From Oxalobacteraceae bacterium (GTDB lineage Bacteria > Pseudomonadota > Gammaproteobacteria > Burkholderiales > Burkholderiaceae_D): DNA of 64,000 nucleotides. Positions 19,243-29,580 of the stretch are shown piece by piece. A program made the translations under genes and the position numbers. The stretch's first letter is position 1, and every line of letters begins with the position of its first letter. Below the pieces are notes generated by a model that worked only from the letters and a program-made list of their open reading frames with translations, was not told the origin of the DNA and searched no databases. The DNA is taken from positions 32,116 through 96,115 of the forward strand of contig DPRS01000069.1 in NCBI GenBank assembly GCA_003537575.1. The letters run 5' to 3'.

Positions 19243-20253
19243 TTACTTGGCCGACATCAGCGCAACCGTGGTATCCAGCATGCGGTTGGAGAAGCCCCAC
19301 TCGTTGTCGTACCAGGACGAGACCTTCACCAGACGGCCCGAGACCTTGGTCAGGGTGGCGTCGAAGTTGGAGGAAGCCGGGTTGTGGTTGAAGTCGACCG
19401 ACACCAGTTGCTCGGTCTGGTAGGTCAGGATGCCCTTCAGTGCGCCTTCGGAAGCTTCCTTCATGATAGCGTTGATTTCATCGACGGAGGTGTCGCGCTT
19501 GGCGATGAAGGACAGGTCGACGATCGACACATTGATGGTCGGCACGCGGATGGCGTAACCGTCCAGCTTGCCGTTCAGCTCAGGCAGCACCAGGCCGACA
19601 GCGGCGGCGGCGCCGGTCTTGGTCGGGATCATCGACTGGGTGGCGGAACGGGCGCGGCGCAGGTCTTCATGCATCACGTCGGTCAGCACCTGGTCGTTGG
19701 TGTAGGCATGCACGGTGGTCATCAGGCCGGTTTCCAGGCCGATCTTGTCGTTCAGCGGCTTGACCAGCGGGGCCAGGCAGTTGGTGGTGCAGGAAGCGTT
19801 GGAGATGACGGTGTCGGTCGCCTTCAGGACGCCCTGGTTGACGCCATAAACGATGGTGGCGTCGACATCCTTGCCGCCCGGAGCGGAGATGATGACTTTC
19901 TTGGCGCCGCCCTTCAGGTGCGCGGAAGCCTTTTCTTTGGAGGTGAAGAAGCCGGTGCACTCCAGCACGACGTCGACGTTCAGCTCGCCCCACGGGATTT
20001 CAGCCGGGTTGCGTTGCGCGAACACGCGGATCTTGTCGCCGTTGACGATCATGAAATCGCCGTCGACTTCGACGGTGCCCGGGAACTTGCCATGCGCGGT
20101 GTCATAGCGGGTCAGATGGGCGTTCGACTGGGCATTGCCGAGATCGTTGATGGCAACGATCTGGATGTCTTGCTTCTTGCCGCCTTCGTAGAATGCGCGA
20201 AGGATATTGCGGCCGATACGGCCATAGCCGTTGATTGCGACGCGAATAGTCAT
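19243..20253 (-). CDS. gap: Glyceraldehyde-3-phosphate dehydrogenase, type I
   Basis: This glycolytic enzyme oxidatively phosphorylates glyceraldehyde 3-phosphate with NAD+. The 336-residue product has the N-terminal NAD motif [10 protein letters not shown], the catalytic cysteine in [12 protein letters not shown] (about residue 155) and the C-terminal [13 protein letters not shown]. Length is canonical. It follows tkt by 64 nt on the same strand, so the two probably form a tkt-gap transcript linking the pentose phosphate pathway with lower glycolysis, an arrangement common in Burkholderiales. Confidence 0.97.
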   Translation of the reverse strand: MTIRVAINGYGRIGRNILRAFYEGGKKQDIQIVAINDLGNAQSNAHLTRYDTAHGKFPGTVEVDGDFMIVNGDKIRVFAQRNPAEIPWGELNVDVVLECTGFFTSKEKASAHLKGGAKKVIISAPGGKDVDATIVYGVNQGVLKATDTVISNASCTTNCLAPLVKPLNDKIGLETGLMTTVHAYTNDQVLTDVMHEDLRRARSATQSMIPTKTGAAAAVGLVLPELNGKLDGYAIRVPTINVSIVDLSFIAKRDTSVDEINAIMKEASEGALKGILTYQTEQLVSVDFNHNPASSNFDATLTKVSGRLVKVSSWYDNEWGFSNRMLDTTVALMSAK

Positions 20254-20317
20254 GGTTTTCTCCTGAACGTAAGTTAAGCTGAAATCTTCCCTGTGAATTC
20301 TTGCTCTGCGATCTTTA

Positions 20318-22315
20318 TTACTGCGCAGTCACCTGCTTGACCGCCGCCACGACTTTCTCGGTCGTGAAGCCGAAATGCTTGAACAGCACGCCTGCCGGCG
20401 CCGATTCGCCGAAGCTGTCGATGCCGATCACGGCGCCATCCAGGCCGACGTACTTGTGCCAGAAAGCGGTCACGCCGGCTTCGATGGCCACGCGCGGCAC
20501 GCCCTTGGTCAGCACGCTGGCCTTGTAGGCCGCGTCCTGGCGGTCGAACACGTCGGTCGAAGGCATCGACACCACGCGCACCGGCACGCCCTGCTGCGCC
20601 AGCTCATCGGCGGCTTTCACGGCCAGTTCGATTTCGGAACCGGTGGCGATCAGGATCGCCCTGGCATTCGGCGCATCCTTGAGCACATAACCGCCGCGCC
20701 TGATGTCGGCGACCTGGGCGGCGTTGCGCTCCTGGTAAGGCAGATTCTGGCGCGAGAAGATCAGGGTGCTCGGGCCATCCTTGCGCTCGACCGCGCTGAC
20801 CCATGCCACGGCGGATTCGACCGTGTCGCACGGACGCCAGTTGTCGAGGTTGGGGATCAAACGCAGGCTGGAGACATGCTCCACCGACTGGTGGGTCGGG
20901 CCGTCTTCGCCGAGGCCGATCGAATCGTGGGTGAACACGAAGATCGAGCGGGTCTTCATCAGCGCCGCCATGCGCAGGGCGTTGCGGCTGTAATCCGAGA
21001 AGGTCAGGAAAGTGGCGCCGAAGGGAATGTAGCCGCCATGCAGGGCGATGCCGTTCATCACCGCGCTCATGCCGAATTCGCGCACGCCGTAGTTGATGTG
21101 GTTGCCGGCCTGGTCGGCGCGCACCGCGACGCATTCCTTCCAGTTGGTCAGGTTCGAGCCGGTCAGGTCGGCGGAGCCGCCGAGGAATTCCGGCAGCACC
21201 GGCGCCAGCGCCTGGATGGCATTCTGACTGGCCTTGCGGGTGGCGATGGTTTCCTTCTTTTCCAGGCAGGCAGCGATATAGTTTTCCACGGCTTGCTGGA
21301 AATTGCCCGGCAGTTCGCCCTTCAGGCGGCGCGACAGTTCCGCAGCCTGTTGCGGATAGCGCTCTGCGTAAGCCTTGAACAGGGCATTCCACTCTTCTTC
21401 GCGGGCAGCGCCGGTCGCCTTGGCATCCCAGGCGGCATACACCTCGGCGGGGATCTCGAACGGCGCGTGCGGCCAGTCCAGCGCTGCGCGGGTGGCGGCA
21501 ATTTCCTTGTCGCCCAGCGCGGCGCCGTGCACCTTGTCGGTGCCTTGCATGTTGGGGGCGCCCTTGCCGATCACGGTCTTGCAGCAGATCAGGGTCGGCT
21601 TGTCGGAACCGCGCGCCTGCGCGATGGCGGCATCGACCGCCGCCACATCGTGGCCGTCGACGGCGGGAATGACGTTCCAGCCATAGGCTTCGAAGCGCTT
21701 CGGGGTATCGTCCTGGAACCAGCCGGTGACATGGCCGTCGATCGAGATGCCGTTGTCGTCGTACAGCACGACCAGCTTGGACAGGCGCAGCGTGCCGGCC
21801 AGCGAGCAGACTTCATGCGAGATGCCTTCCATCAGGCAGCCGTCGCCGACGAACACATAGGTATGGTGGTCCACCACGTTAAAGCCGGGCTGGTTGAATT
21901 CCGCTGCCAGCAGCTTTTCAGCCAGCGCCATGCCGACGGCATTGCTGATACCCTGGCCGAGCGGGCCGGTGGTGGTTTCAATGCCGGGAGTGATATCCAC
22001 TTCCGGGTGTCCCGGGGTCTTGGAATGCAGCTGGCGGAAATTCTTGATCTCTTCCATCGACAAGTCATAGCCTGCGAGATGCAGCAAGGCATAGTGCAGC
22101 ATCGAACCATGGCCGTTGGAGAGGACAAAGCGGTCGCGGTTGCTCCAGCTAGGATTCGCCGGATTGTGACGGTAGTGCCTGGCCCACAGCGCTACGGCGA
22201 TTTCCGCCATCCCCATCGGCATGCCGGGATGCCCGGAATTGGCTTTTTGAACGGCATCCATTGCCAATGCACGGATTGCATTGGCCATTTTTGAAGTGGG
22301 GAGCGAGGCGGTCAT
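20318..22315 (-). CDS. tkt: Transketolase
   Basis: The 665-residue enzyme moves two-carbon ketol units between sugar phosphates in the non-oxidative pentose phosphate pathway. The thiamine-diphosphate motif runs [13 protein letters not shown] and closes with the conserved Asn region ([11 protein letters not shown]). The pyrimidine-domain motif is [14 protein letters not shown] with the catalytic His in [18 protein letters not shown]. The N-terminal [20 protein letters not shown] is also family-typical. It is upstream of gap in the same unit. It also makes the erythrose 4-phosphate used by AroG. Confidence 0.97.
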   Translation of the reverse strand: MTASLPTSKMANAIRALAMDAVQKANSGHPGMPMGMAEIAVALWARHYRHNPANPSWSNRDRFVLSNGHGSMLHYALLHLAGYDLSMEEIKNFRQLHSKTPGHPEVDITPGIETTTGPLGQGISNAVGMALAEKLLAAEFNQPGFNVVDHHTYVFVGDGCLMEGISHEVCSLAGTLRLSKLVVLYDDNGISIDGHVTGWFQDDTPKRFEAYGWNVIPAVDGHDVAAVDAAIAQARGSDKPTLICCKTVIGKGAPNMQGTDKVHGAALGDKEIAATRAALDWPHAPFEIPAEVYAAWDAKATGAAREEEWNALFKAYAERYPQQAAELSRRLKGELPGNFQQAVENYIAACLEKKETIATRKASQNAIQALAPVLPEFLGGSADLTGSNLTNWKECVAVRADQAGNHINYGVREFGMSAVMNGIALHGGYIPFGATFLTFSDYSRNALRMAALMKTRSIFVFTHDSIGLGEDGPTHQSVEHVSSLRLIPNLDNWRPCDTVESAVAWVSAVERKDGPSTLIFSRQNLPYQERNAAQVADIRRGGYVLKDAPNARAILIATGSEIELAVKAADELAQQGVPVRVVSMPSTDVFDRQDAAYKASVLTKGVPRVAIEAGVTAFWHKYVGLDGAVIGIDSFGESAPAGVLFKHFGFTTEKVVAAVKQVTAQ

Positions 22316-22549
22316 GACGAAGAATTTTTACCAAATTTAAAAGAAAACGCTGCTTCGGCCGGCAAATCAGTATGCACCCAAGCAAAGCCCAGTATTTTAC
22401 CAGACCCTGCCACCCATCATTCATTTTGGGATACGATCCAGGTCATTAATATCGGAAACATATTGCCCCTGGCAGTTATCGCCAGCTTGCCGTTCATGCA
22501 AGTCCCAGCGCAAGCATTCCGCATCAAAACTCGAGCGAATAACTTTTTC

Positions 22550-23275
22550 ATGCCGCGATTCTTCTCTTCTCAATCTCTTGCCACTGGTCAATTTCTTGAC
22601 TTGCCGGATACAGTCGCCCATCACATCCAGGTCTTGCGTCTGGCGCCAGGCGATTTGATCACGCTCTTCAATGGCCAGGGTGGCGAATATGAAGCGATCC
22701 TGACATCGATAGAGAAACGCCGGGCAAGGGTGCAAATCCAGACGTTTTCTGCCCGCGAAGCGGAACTGGCGCATCCGGTCATTCTTGCGCAAGCCTTGCC
22801 CGAAGGTGCGAAAATGGACTGGCTTATCGAAAAAGCGGTGGAACTGGGGGTGACGGAGGTGCAGCCGCTGGCGGCACAGCGCTGCGTAGTACGCCTGGCA
22901 GCGGAACGCGCCCAGAAAAAATTGCAGCATTGGCAAGGGGTGGCTATCTCCGCAGCCGAGCAATGCGGGCGCAACCGTGTACCGCAAGTCGCCGACATTG
23001 CCGACTTCCCGGCCTGGGCCGCGCGGCAGGAACCATCCCAGCGCATCCTGCTGACGCCCCGCGCCGACATGAAGCTGACCGAATGGGCGCGGCAGCACCC
23101 GCCGCGGTCGGTTACCCTGATGATTGGACCGGAAGGCGGATTTTCCGCACAGGAAGAAGATATCGCCCGGCGACATGGCGCCATCGCCTTGTCGATCGGC
23201 CCCCGCATTCTGAGGACCGAAACCGCCGGCATGGCGGCGCTGGCGGCCCTGAATGCGCTGTGGGGAGAAATTTAA
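22550..23275 (+). CDS. rsmE: 16S rRNA (uracil-1498-N3)-methyltransferase
   Basis: RsmE is a SPOUT-class methyltransferase that modifies U1498 of 16S rRNA in the 30S subunit. The 241-residue product has an N-terminal PUA-like part (MPRFFSSQSLATGQFLDLPD) and a C-terminal trefoil-knot SPOUT domain with LMIGPEGGFSAQEE and SIGPRILRTETAGMAAL, the SAM-binding loops. The ATG at 22550 is chosen because MPRFF is the normal family start; the frame is open from 22463 but that extension is unlike the family. The gene is divergent from tkt. Confidence 0.94.
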   Translation: MPRFFSSQSLATGQFLDLPDTVAHHIQVLRLAPGDLITLFNGQGGEYEAILTSIEKRRARVQIQTFSAREAELAHPVILAQALPEGAKMDWLIEKAVELGVTEVQPLAAQRCVVRLAAERAQKKLQHWQGVAISAAEQCGRNRVPQVADIADFPAWAARQEPSQRILLTPRADMKLTEWARQHPPRSVTLMIGPEGGFSAQEEDIARRHGAIALSIGPRILRTETAGMAALAALNALWGEI

Positions 23276-23376
23276 AAAGAAATACCCTGCCATACCGCAA
23301 TCGGGCTTTTCCATCGGGAACAGGTGGAAAAGATTTATAATTCAAGGTTTTGCGGCATTTTCCAATTTTTTGCCTG

Positions 23377-24354
23377 ATGAAAGTATTTCGCGGACTTCCC
23401 AATGCTGCTTCGCGCGCGCCCTGTGCGCTAACGATCGGCAATTTCGACGGCGTGCATCGCGGCCACCAGGCTCTGCTGGCGCACTTGCGCGAGGCTGCCG
23501 ATCGCCTTGGGCTGGAAGCCGCGGTGATGACCTTTGAGCCACATCCGCGGGAATTCTTCGCGCAAGTCACCCATGGCGCCGTGCAGGCGCCGGCGCGCAT
23601 CGCCAGCCTGCGCGACAAACTGCTGTCGCTGTCCGGCAAGGGCGTGGACCGTGTCATCGTCGAACATTTCAACGCCCACTTTGCCGCCCTGTCGCCGGAG
23701 GATTTCGTCGAAAAGATCCTGGTGCAGGGCTTGCACGTGAAGTGGCTGATGGTCGGCGAGGATTTCTGCTTCGGCGCCAAGCGCGCCGGCACGGTCGAAT
23801 TTCTGATCGACGCCGGACGGCGCCACGGCTTTGATGTCGAATCCCTGCCGACCGTCACGCACGGCGACATACGGATTTCATCTTCCGCCATCCGCGCAGC
23901 GCTGGCGCAAGGCGACTTCGACAGGACGGCGCAATTGCTGGGCCATCCTTTCACGATATCCGGCCATGTCATCCACGGCCAGAAGCTCGGCCGCGACCTC
24001 GGCTTCCCGACGCTGAACCTGCGCGTGGCGCACAAGAGCCCGGCCGTGTCAGGGATTTTCGTGGTGCGGGTGCATGGGCTGGCGGAACAGCCCCTGCCGG
24101 CGGTGGCGAGCCTGGGCGTGCGTCCCACGGTGGACGACAGCGGCCGCGTGCTGCTGGAAGTCCACGTGCTGGACTATGCCGGCGACTGCTACGGCAAAGT
24201 GGTGAAGGTCGAATTCCTGAAGAAATTGCGCGACGAGGAAAAATACGACGACTTGCCGACTCTGACGGCGGCCATCATGCGCGACGCCGAGAATGCACGC
24301 ACCTATTTCCGCCAGGCCGGCATGATGGCGGTGTCCGCCACCGACCGAATTTGA
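23377..24354 (+). CDS. ribF: Bifunctional riboflavin kinase / FMN adenylyltransferase
   Basis: RibF turns riboflavin into FMN and then FAD. The N-terminal FAD synthetase domain has TIGNFDGVHRGHQALL (about residues 18-33) and ISSSAIRAALAQGDF. The C-terminal flavokinase domain has the PTAN-type motif LGFPTLNL near residue 210. Total length (325 residues) is normal. The ATG at 23377 gives the usual MKVFRG start. It lies upstream of ileS-lspA, a long-conserved proteobacterial order (ribF-ileS-lspA). I see no FMN riboswitch before it. Confidence 0.96.
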   Translation: MKVFRGLPNAASRAPCALTIGNFDGVHRGHQALLAHLREAADRLGLEAAVMTFEPHPREFFAQVTHGAVQAPARIASLRDKLLSLSGKGVDRVIVEHFNAHFAALSPEDFVEKILVQGLHVKWLMVGEDFCFGAKRAGTVEFLIDAGRRHGFDVESLPTVTHGDIRISSSAIRAALAQGDFDRTAQLLGHPFTISGHVIHGQKLGRDLGFPTLNLRVAHKSPAVSGIFVVRVHGLAEQPLPAVASLGVRPTVDDSGRVLLEVHVLDYAGDCYGKVVKVEFLKKLRDEEKYDDLPTLTAAIMRDAENARTYFRQAGMMAVSATDRI

Positions 24355-24438
24355 CCTGCGGCACCGTATAGACCGAAGCGGCTCGATGCGCAAGTGCCGG
24401 GCCATGCAAAGAATCCAGAATTTCAGTGAAAAGACGAT

Positions 24439-27315
24439 ATGTCCGACAATAAACCGAACAAACCCGCTGCCAAGCCGCAAAGCAAATATCCGGTCAACAT
24501 GACCGAAACACCCTTCCCCATGCGCGGCGACCTCGCCAAACGCGAGCCGCAATGGGTCAAGCAGTGGCAGGAAAAGAAAATCTACGAACGCATCCGCAAG
24601 GCGTCGAAAGACCGGCCGAAGTTCATCCTGCACGATGGTCCGCCGTATGCCAACGGCGACATCCACATCGGCCACGCCGTCAACAAGATCTTGAAGGACA
24701 TGATCGTCAAGGCCCGCAACCTGGCCGGTTTCGACGCGCAATACGTGCCGGGCTGGGATTGCCATGGCATGCCGATCGAGATCCAGATCGAGAAGCAGCA
24801 CGGCAAGGGTTTGCCGACCGCCGAAGTGCAGGCCAAGTCGCGCGCCTACGCCACCGAGCAGATCGCTCGCCAGAAGCAGGATTTCATCCGCCTGGGCGTA
24901 CTGGGCGAGTGGGACAATCCCTACCTGACCATGGCGCATGGCAATGAGGCCGATGAATTGCGCGCATTGGGCACGATCCTGGAAAAGGGTTACGTGTACC
25001 GCGGCCTCAAGCCGGTCAACTGGTGCTTCGATTGCGGCTCGGCGCTGGCCGAGGCGGAGGTCGAGTACCAGGACAAGCGCGACCCTGCCATCGACGTCGG
25101 CTTCCCCTTTGCCGAACCGGACAAGGTCGCCAGAGCCTTTGGCCTGGATAAGCTGTCCACCAACAAGGGTTACGCCGTCATCTGGACCACCACGCCCTGG
25201 ACGATCCCCGCCAACCAGGCCCTGAACGTCCATCCGGAATTCACCTATGCGCTGGTGCAGGCCGAGCGCAACGGCGAAGCGATCCTGCTGATCCTGGCGC
25301 AGGACCTGGTCGAGCAATGCCTGCAGCGCTACGGCCTGCAAGGCACGATCATCGCCACGTGCCAGGGCGAAGCGCTGTCGCTGATCAGTTTCAAGCACCC
25401 GTTCGCGGATGCCGATCCCGGCTACAACCGCCTGTCGCCGGTGTACGTCGGCGAATACGTCACACTCGACACCGGCACCGGCATCGTCCACTCCGCGCCG
25501 GCCTATGGCGTGGATGACTTCATTTCGTGCAAGGCGCACGGCATGAAGGATGACGATATCCTCAAGCCGGTCATGGGCGACGGCAAGTACGCCTCCTGGC
25601 TGCCGTTCTTTGCCGGCCTGACCATCTGGGAAGCCTCCAAGCCGATCTGCGCCAAGCTGGAGGAAGTCGGCTCACTGTTCAAGCTGGTAATGTTCGACCA
25701 CAGCTACATGCACTGCTGGCGCCACAAGTCGCCGATCATCTACCGCGCCACCTCGCAGTGGTTCGCCGGCATGGATGTCAAGCCCAGGGATGGCGGCCCG
25801 AGCCTGCGTGAAACCGCGCTGGCCGGCATCGAAAAGACCGACTTCTACCCGGGCTGGGGCAAGGCGCGCCTGCATGGCATGATCGCCAACCGTCCCGACT
25901 GGACCCTGTCGCGCCAGCGCCAGTGGGGCGTGCCGATGGCCTTCTTCGTGCACAAGGAAAGCGGCGACCTGCACCCGCGCACACCGGAGCTGCTGGAAGA
26001 AGTCGCCAGGCGCATTGAACAGCACGGCATCGAAGCCTGGCAGGCGCTCGATCCGGCCGAGTTGCTGGGCGAGGATGCCGCCAGCTACGTCAAGAACCAG
26101 GACACCCTGGACGTCTGGTTCGATTCCGGCTCGACGCACCAGACCGTGCTGCGCGGCTCGCACAAACAACAGCTGCAATTCCCGGCCGACCTTTACCTGG
26201 AAGGCTCAGACCAGCACCGCGGCTGGTTCCACTCTTCGCTGCTGAGCTCGTCGATGCTCAACGGCACGCCACCCTACAAGGCCTTGCTCACGCACGGCTT
26301 CGTGGTCGATGGCGAAGGCAAGAAAATGTCCAAGTCCAAGGGCAACGTGGTGGCGCCGCAAAAGGTCTCCGACACGCTCGGCGCCGAGATCCTGCGCCTG
26401 TGGGTAGCCTCGACCGACTATTCGGGCGAACTGTCGATCTCCGACGAAATCTTGAAGCGCGTGGTGGAAAGCTATCGCCGCATCCGCAACACCCTGCGCT
26501 TTTTACTGGCCAACACCTCGGATTTCGATCCGGCGAAAGACGCCGTGCCGGTCGCCGAACTGCTGGAAATCGACCGCTACGCCATCGCCCGCATGGCCCA
26601 GCTGCAAGCGGAAATCGCCCAGCATTACGACGCCTATGAATTCCACCCGGTGGTCGCCAAGCTGCAAATGTACTGCTCGGAAGACCTCGGCGGCTTCTAC
26701 CTCGACATCCTCAAGGACCGTCTGTACACCGGCGGCGCGACCTCACAGGCGCGGCGTTCGGCGCAGACGGCGATCTGGCACATCACCCAGTCTCTGCTGC
26801 GCGTGATGGCGCCGATCCTGTCCTTCACCGTCGAGGAAGCCTGGCCGATCTTCGCCGGCGCACAAGCCTATGCCGACAGCGACGAAACCATCTTCACGCA
26901 AACCTGGCACGCGCTGCCGGAAGTCGCCGACGCTCCGGCGCTGCTGGACAAGTATGCGCGCCTGCTGGCGCTGCGCGCCGACGTCACCAAGCAACTGGAA
27001 GAAGTGCGCATGGCCGGCGGCATCGGTTCCTCTCTGCAGGCCGAAGTGGAAATCAAGGCGGCGGGCGACAAGTACGCCCTGCTGGCCGGCCTGGACGACG
27101 ATCTCAGGTTCATCCTGATCACTTCGCAGGCGAAAGTGACGCAGGTGGCGGACGCTTCCGAGGAAGCGGTGCTGGTGACTCCATCGGCGCAGCAGAAGTG
27201 CGAGCGCTGCTGGCATTACCGCGCCGACGTCGGCGCCCATGCGGACCATCCGAGCCTGTGCGGACGTTGCGTTTCTAACCTGTTCGGCGCCGGCGAAGCG
27301 CGCAAGTTCGCCTGA
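24439..27315 (+). CDS. ileS: Isoleucyl-tRNA synthetase
   Basis: This class I aminoacyl-tRNA synthetase of 958 residues charges tRNA-Ile. The HIGH motif appears as GDIHIGHA (near residue 75), the KMSKS loop as KKMSKSKGN (about 630). The editing CP1 domain contains the [17 protein letters not shown] threonine-rich region. A C-terminal zinc-binding module has four cysteines (KCERCWHYR and LCGRCVSN). The mupirocin-sensitive bacterial type is implied by length and the zinc tail. lspA follows 11 nt after the stop codon. Confidence 0.97.
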   Translation: MSDNKPNKPAAKPQSKYPVNMTETPFPMRGDLAKREPQWVKQWQEKKIYERIRKASKDRPKFILHDGPPYANGDIHIGHAVNKILKDMIVKARNLAGFDAQYVPGWDCHGMPIEIQIEKQHGKGLPTAEVQAKSRAYATEQIARQKQDFIRLGVLGEWDNPYLTMAHGNEADELRALGTILEKGYVYRGLKPVNWCFDCGSALAEAEVEYQDKRDPAIDVGFPFAEPDKVARAFGLDKLSTNKGYAVIWTTTPWTIPANQALNVHPEFTYALVQAERNGEAILLILAQDLVEQCLQRYGLQGTIIATCQGEALSLISFKHPFADADPGYNRLSPVYVGEYVTLDTGTGIVHSAPAYGVDDFISCKAHGMKDDDILKPVMGDGKYASWLPFFAGLTIWEASKPICAKLEEVGSLFKLVMFDHSYMHCWRHKSPIIYRATSQWFAGMDVKPRDGGPSLRETALAGIEKTDFYPGWGKARLHGMIANRPDWTLSRQRQWGVPMAFFVHKESGDLHPRTPELLEEVARRIEQHGIEAWQALDPAELLGEDAASYVKNQDTLDVWFDSGSTHQTVLRGSHKQQLQFPADLYLEGSDQHRGWFHSSLLSSSMLNGTPPYKALLTHGFVVDGEGKKMSKSKGNVVAPQKVSDTLGAEILRLWVASTDYSGELSISDEILKRVVESYRRIRNTLRFLLANTSDFDPAKDAVPVAELLEIDRYAIARMAQLQAEIAQHYDAYEFHPVVAKLQMYCSEDLGGFYLDILKDRLYTGGATSQARRSAQTAIWHITQSLLRVMAPILSFTVEEAWPIFAGAQAYADSDETIFTQTWHALPEVADAPALLDKYARLLALRADVTKQLEEVRMAGGIGSSLQAEVEIKAAGDKYALLAGLDDDLRFILITSQAKVTQVADASEEAVLVTPSAQQKCERCWHYRADVGAHADHPSLCGRCVSNLFGAGEARKFA

Positions 27316-27326
27316 AAGAGATGGAT

Positions 27327-27827
27327 ATGGCAAAAAAGCGCGTTTTTTCCACGAGCGGTGGCAATTCCCTCCTGCCATGGATGGGTATTGCCACCATCGT
27401 TCTGCTGCTGGATCAGCTGACCAAGATCACCATCATCAAGTTGTTCAGTTACGGCGAATCGCTGCCGGTGACGTCGTTCTTCAACCTGGTGCTGGTGTAT
27501 AACAAGGGCGCCGCCTTCAGCTTCCTGGCTACGCAAGGCGGCTGGCAGCGCTGGTTCTTCACCGTGCTGGGCATCGGCGCCGCGCTGTTCATCGTCTATC
27601 TGTTAAAGCGCCATGCCGGCCAGCGCATGTTTTGCTGGGCGCTGGCGCTGATTCTGGGCGGCGCCATCGGCAACGTGATCGACCGCATCGCCTACGGCCA
27701 CGTCATCGACTTTCTCGATTTCCACTTCGCCGGCTGGCACTGGCCGGCTTTCAACGTCGCTGACAGCGCCATCTGCATCGGCGCGGTGCTGTTCGTGCTT
27801 GACGAACTTCGCCGCGTGAAGAAATAA
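27327..27827 (+). CDS. lspA: Lipoprotein signal peptidase
   Basis: LspA is an inner-membrane aspartyl protease that removes signal peptides from prolipoproteins after Lgt modification. The 166-residue product has four transmembrane segments and the two catalytic aspartates in [10 protein letters not shown] and [11 protein letters not shown]. The family signature [10 protein letters not shown] is present. ATG 27327 is preferred over 27321 because AAAGAG (27315-27320) then has 6-nt spacing. The gene is coupled to ileS. Its likely clients in this window include the lipobox proteins at 29581 and 44196. Confidence 0.95.
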   Translation: MAKKRVFSTSGGNSLLPWMGIATIVLLLDQLTKITIIKLFSYGESLPVTSFFNLVLVYNKGAAFSFLATQGGWQRWFFTVLGIGAALFIVYLLKRHAGQRMFCWALALILGGAIGNVIDRIAYGHVIDFLDFHFAGWHWPAFNVADSAICIGAVLFVLDELRRVKK

Positions 27828-27845
27828 AGTCAGGGAGAATTGCGC

Positions 27846-29036
27846 ATGGAACTCGCCGGAAAAAAAATCATCCTCGGCCTCTCCGGCGGAATCGCCTGCT
27901 ATAAGGCCGCCGAGCTGGCGCGCCTCCTGGGCAAGGCCGGCGCCTCGGTGCAGGCGGCGATGACCGATGCGGCCACCCACTTCATCACCACCGTCACCAT
28001 GCAGGCGCTGACCGGCAAGCCGGTGTTCACCGACCAGTGGGACGCTCGCATCGCCAACAACATGGCGCACATCGATCTCTCGCGCGAAGCCGATGCCATC
28101 CTGATCGCCCCCTGTTCCGCCGATTTCCTCTTCAAGCTGGCGCACGGCGCTTGCGACGACCTGCTGTCCACCCTGTGCCTGGCGCGCCCGACTGGCCTGC
28201 CGCTGATGGTGGCGCCGGCCATGAATGTCGAAATGTGGCAAAACCCGGCGACACAGCGCAATGTCGCGCGCCTGAAGGAAGACGGCATCCTGGTGCTGGG
28301 TCCCGACGCCGGCGCGCAAGCCTGCGGCGAAACCGGCATGGGCCGCATGCTCGAGCCTGCGTACTTGCTGGAAGAAGTCATCGCCGCGTTCCAGCCGAAG
28401 GCCTTAAAGGGCAAGCGCGTGCTGCTGACCGCCGGCCCGACTTTCGAGCCGATCGACCCGGTGCGCGGCATCACCAACCTTTCTTCCGGCAAGATGGGTT
28501 TCGCCATTGCCCGCGCGGCCCGCGAAGCTGGCGCGCAAGTCACGTTGCTGGCCGGTCCCACCGCCCTGCCGACGCCTTACGGCGTCACCCGCATCGACGT
28601 ACAATCCGCGCGACAGATGCATGACGCCGTGCTGGCGCGAGTCGCGGGGCAGGATATTTTCATCGCCGTCGCCGCGGTGGCCGACTGGCGCGTCGTCGGC
28701 GCCAGCGAACAGAAACTGAAAAAGAATGCCGCCGGCGATCCGCCGCAACTGCTGCTGGAGCCCAATCCGGACATCCTCGCCACGGTGGCGGCGTTACCAG
28801 ACCGCCCCTACTGCATCGGCTTTGCCGCCGAATCCGAGAATCTTGCGCAGTATGGCGAGGAAAAGCGCCGCCGCAAGAATGTACCTCTGCTGGTGGGCAA
28901 TATCGGCCACCACACTTTTGGCAAGGATGACAATGAACTGATGCTGTTCGAAGACAGCGGGCAAACCATGCTGCCGCGCGCCGGCAAGCAGGAACTGGCG
29001 CGCCAGCTGATTGGCGTGATCGCGCGGCGCCTCTGA
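27846..29036 (+). CDS. coaBC: Bifunctional phosphopantothenoylcysteine decarboxylase / phosphopantothenate-cysteine ligase
   Basis: CoaBC (Dfp) makes 4'-phosphopantetheine from phosphopantothenate and cysteine in coenzyme A synthesis. The N-terminal FMN flavoprotein (CoaC) half has GLSGGIACYKAAELARLL, the active His in NNMAHIDLS, APAMNVEMW and the reactive Cys in QACGETGMGRM. The C-terminal CoaB half has LTAGPTFEPIDPVRGITN and SSGKMGFAIA. The ATG at 27846 with GGGAG upstream is preferred to the TTG at 27840. It lies between lspA and dut; dfp-dut adjacency is widespread in Proteobacteria. Confidence 0.96.
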   Translation: MELAGKKIILGLSGGIACYKAAELARLLGKAGASVQAAMTDAATHFITTVTMQALTGKPVFTDQWDARIANNMAHIDLSREADAILIAPCSADFLFKLAHGACDDLLSTLCLARPTGLPLMVAPAMNVEMWQNPATQRNVARLKEDGILVLGPDAGAQACGETGMGRMLEPAYLLEEVIAAFQPKALKGKRVLLTAGPTFEPIDPVRGITNLSSGKMGFAIARAAREAGAQVTLLAGPTALPTPYGVTRIDVQSARQMHDAVLARVAGQDIFIAVAAVADWRVVGASEQKLKKNAAGDPPQLLLEPNPDILATVAALPDRPYCIGFAAESENLAQYGEEKRRRKNVPLLVGNIGHHTFGKDDNELMLFEDSGQTMLPRAGKQELARQLIGVIARRL

Positions 29037-29119
29037 TTGACCCACCGAATACGGCGCCAGTGTCCTGCGTCATGCAGGCCGGGGCGCCAGCCCATGATTT
29101 TTCTTAACCGCGAGTTCTC

Positions 29120-29569
29120 ATGAAAACCATTGCCGTCAAAATCCTCGACCCGCGCATGAAAGACCAATTGCCTGCGTACGCCACCGGCGGCAGCGCCGGC
29201 CTCGACCTGCGCGCCTGTATCGATGCGCCGCTCACCCTGAAACCGGGCGAAACCATCCTGGTTCCGACCGGGCTGGCCATCCATATCGGCGACCCGGGCT
29301 ATGCGGCGATGATCCTGCCGCGCAGCGGCCTGGGCCACAAGCACGGCATCGTGCTGGGAAACCTGGTCGGACTGATCGACTCCGATTACCAGGGCCAGCT
29401 GATGGTATCGACCTGGAACCGCGGCCAGAGCGAATTCGTCCTGAACCCGATGGAACGCCTGGCGCAACTGGTCATCGTACCGGTGCTGCAGGTCGGCTTC
29501 AGTGTGGTCGAAGAATTTGACAGCAGCGAACGCGGCGCCGGCGGCTTCGGCAGCACCGGCAAACACTGA
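29120..29569 (+). CDS. dut: Deoxyuridine 5'-triphosphate nucleotidohydrolase (dUTPase)
   Basis: Dut hydrolyses dUTP to dUMP, limiting uracil in DNA and feeding dTMP synthesis. All five trimeric-dUTPase motifs are present in 149 residues: [36 protein letters not shown] and the C-terminal arm [12 protein letters not shown]. The gene follows coaBC by 83 nt in the same direction and is followed 11 nt later by the M48-like lipoprotein. Confidence 0.97.
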   Translation: MKTIAVKILDPRMKDQLPAYATGGSAGLDLRACIDAPLTLKPGETILVPTGLAIHIGDPGYAAMILPRSGLGHKHGIVLGNLVGLIDSDYQGQLMVSTWNRGQSEFVLNPMERLAQLVIVPVLQVGFSVVEEFDSSERGAGGFGSTGKH

Positions 29570-29580
29570 AAGGACTTCCC

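Noticed and set aside
20375..22294. 639-codon plus-strand frame opposite tkt
   Set aside because: The frame is a shadow of transketolase with no recognisable motif.
23276..23376. FMN riboswitch before ribF
   Set aside because: The spacer is only about 100 nt and none of the conserved RFN-element blocks could be recognised.
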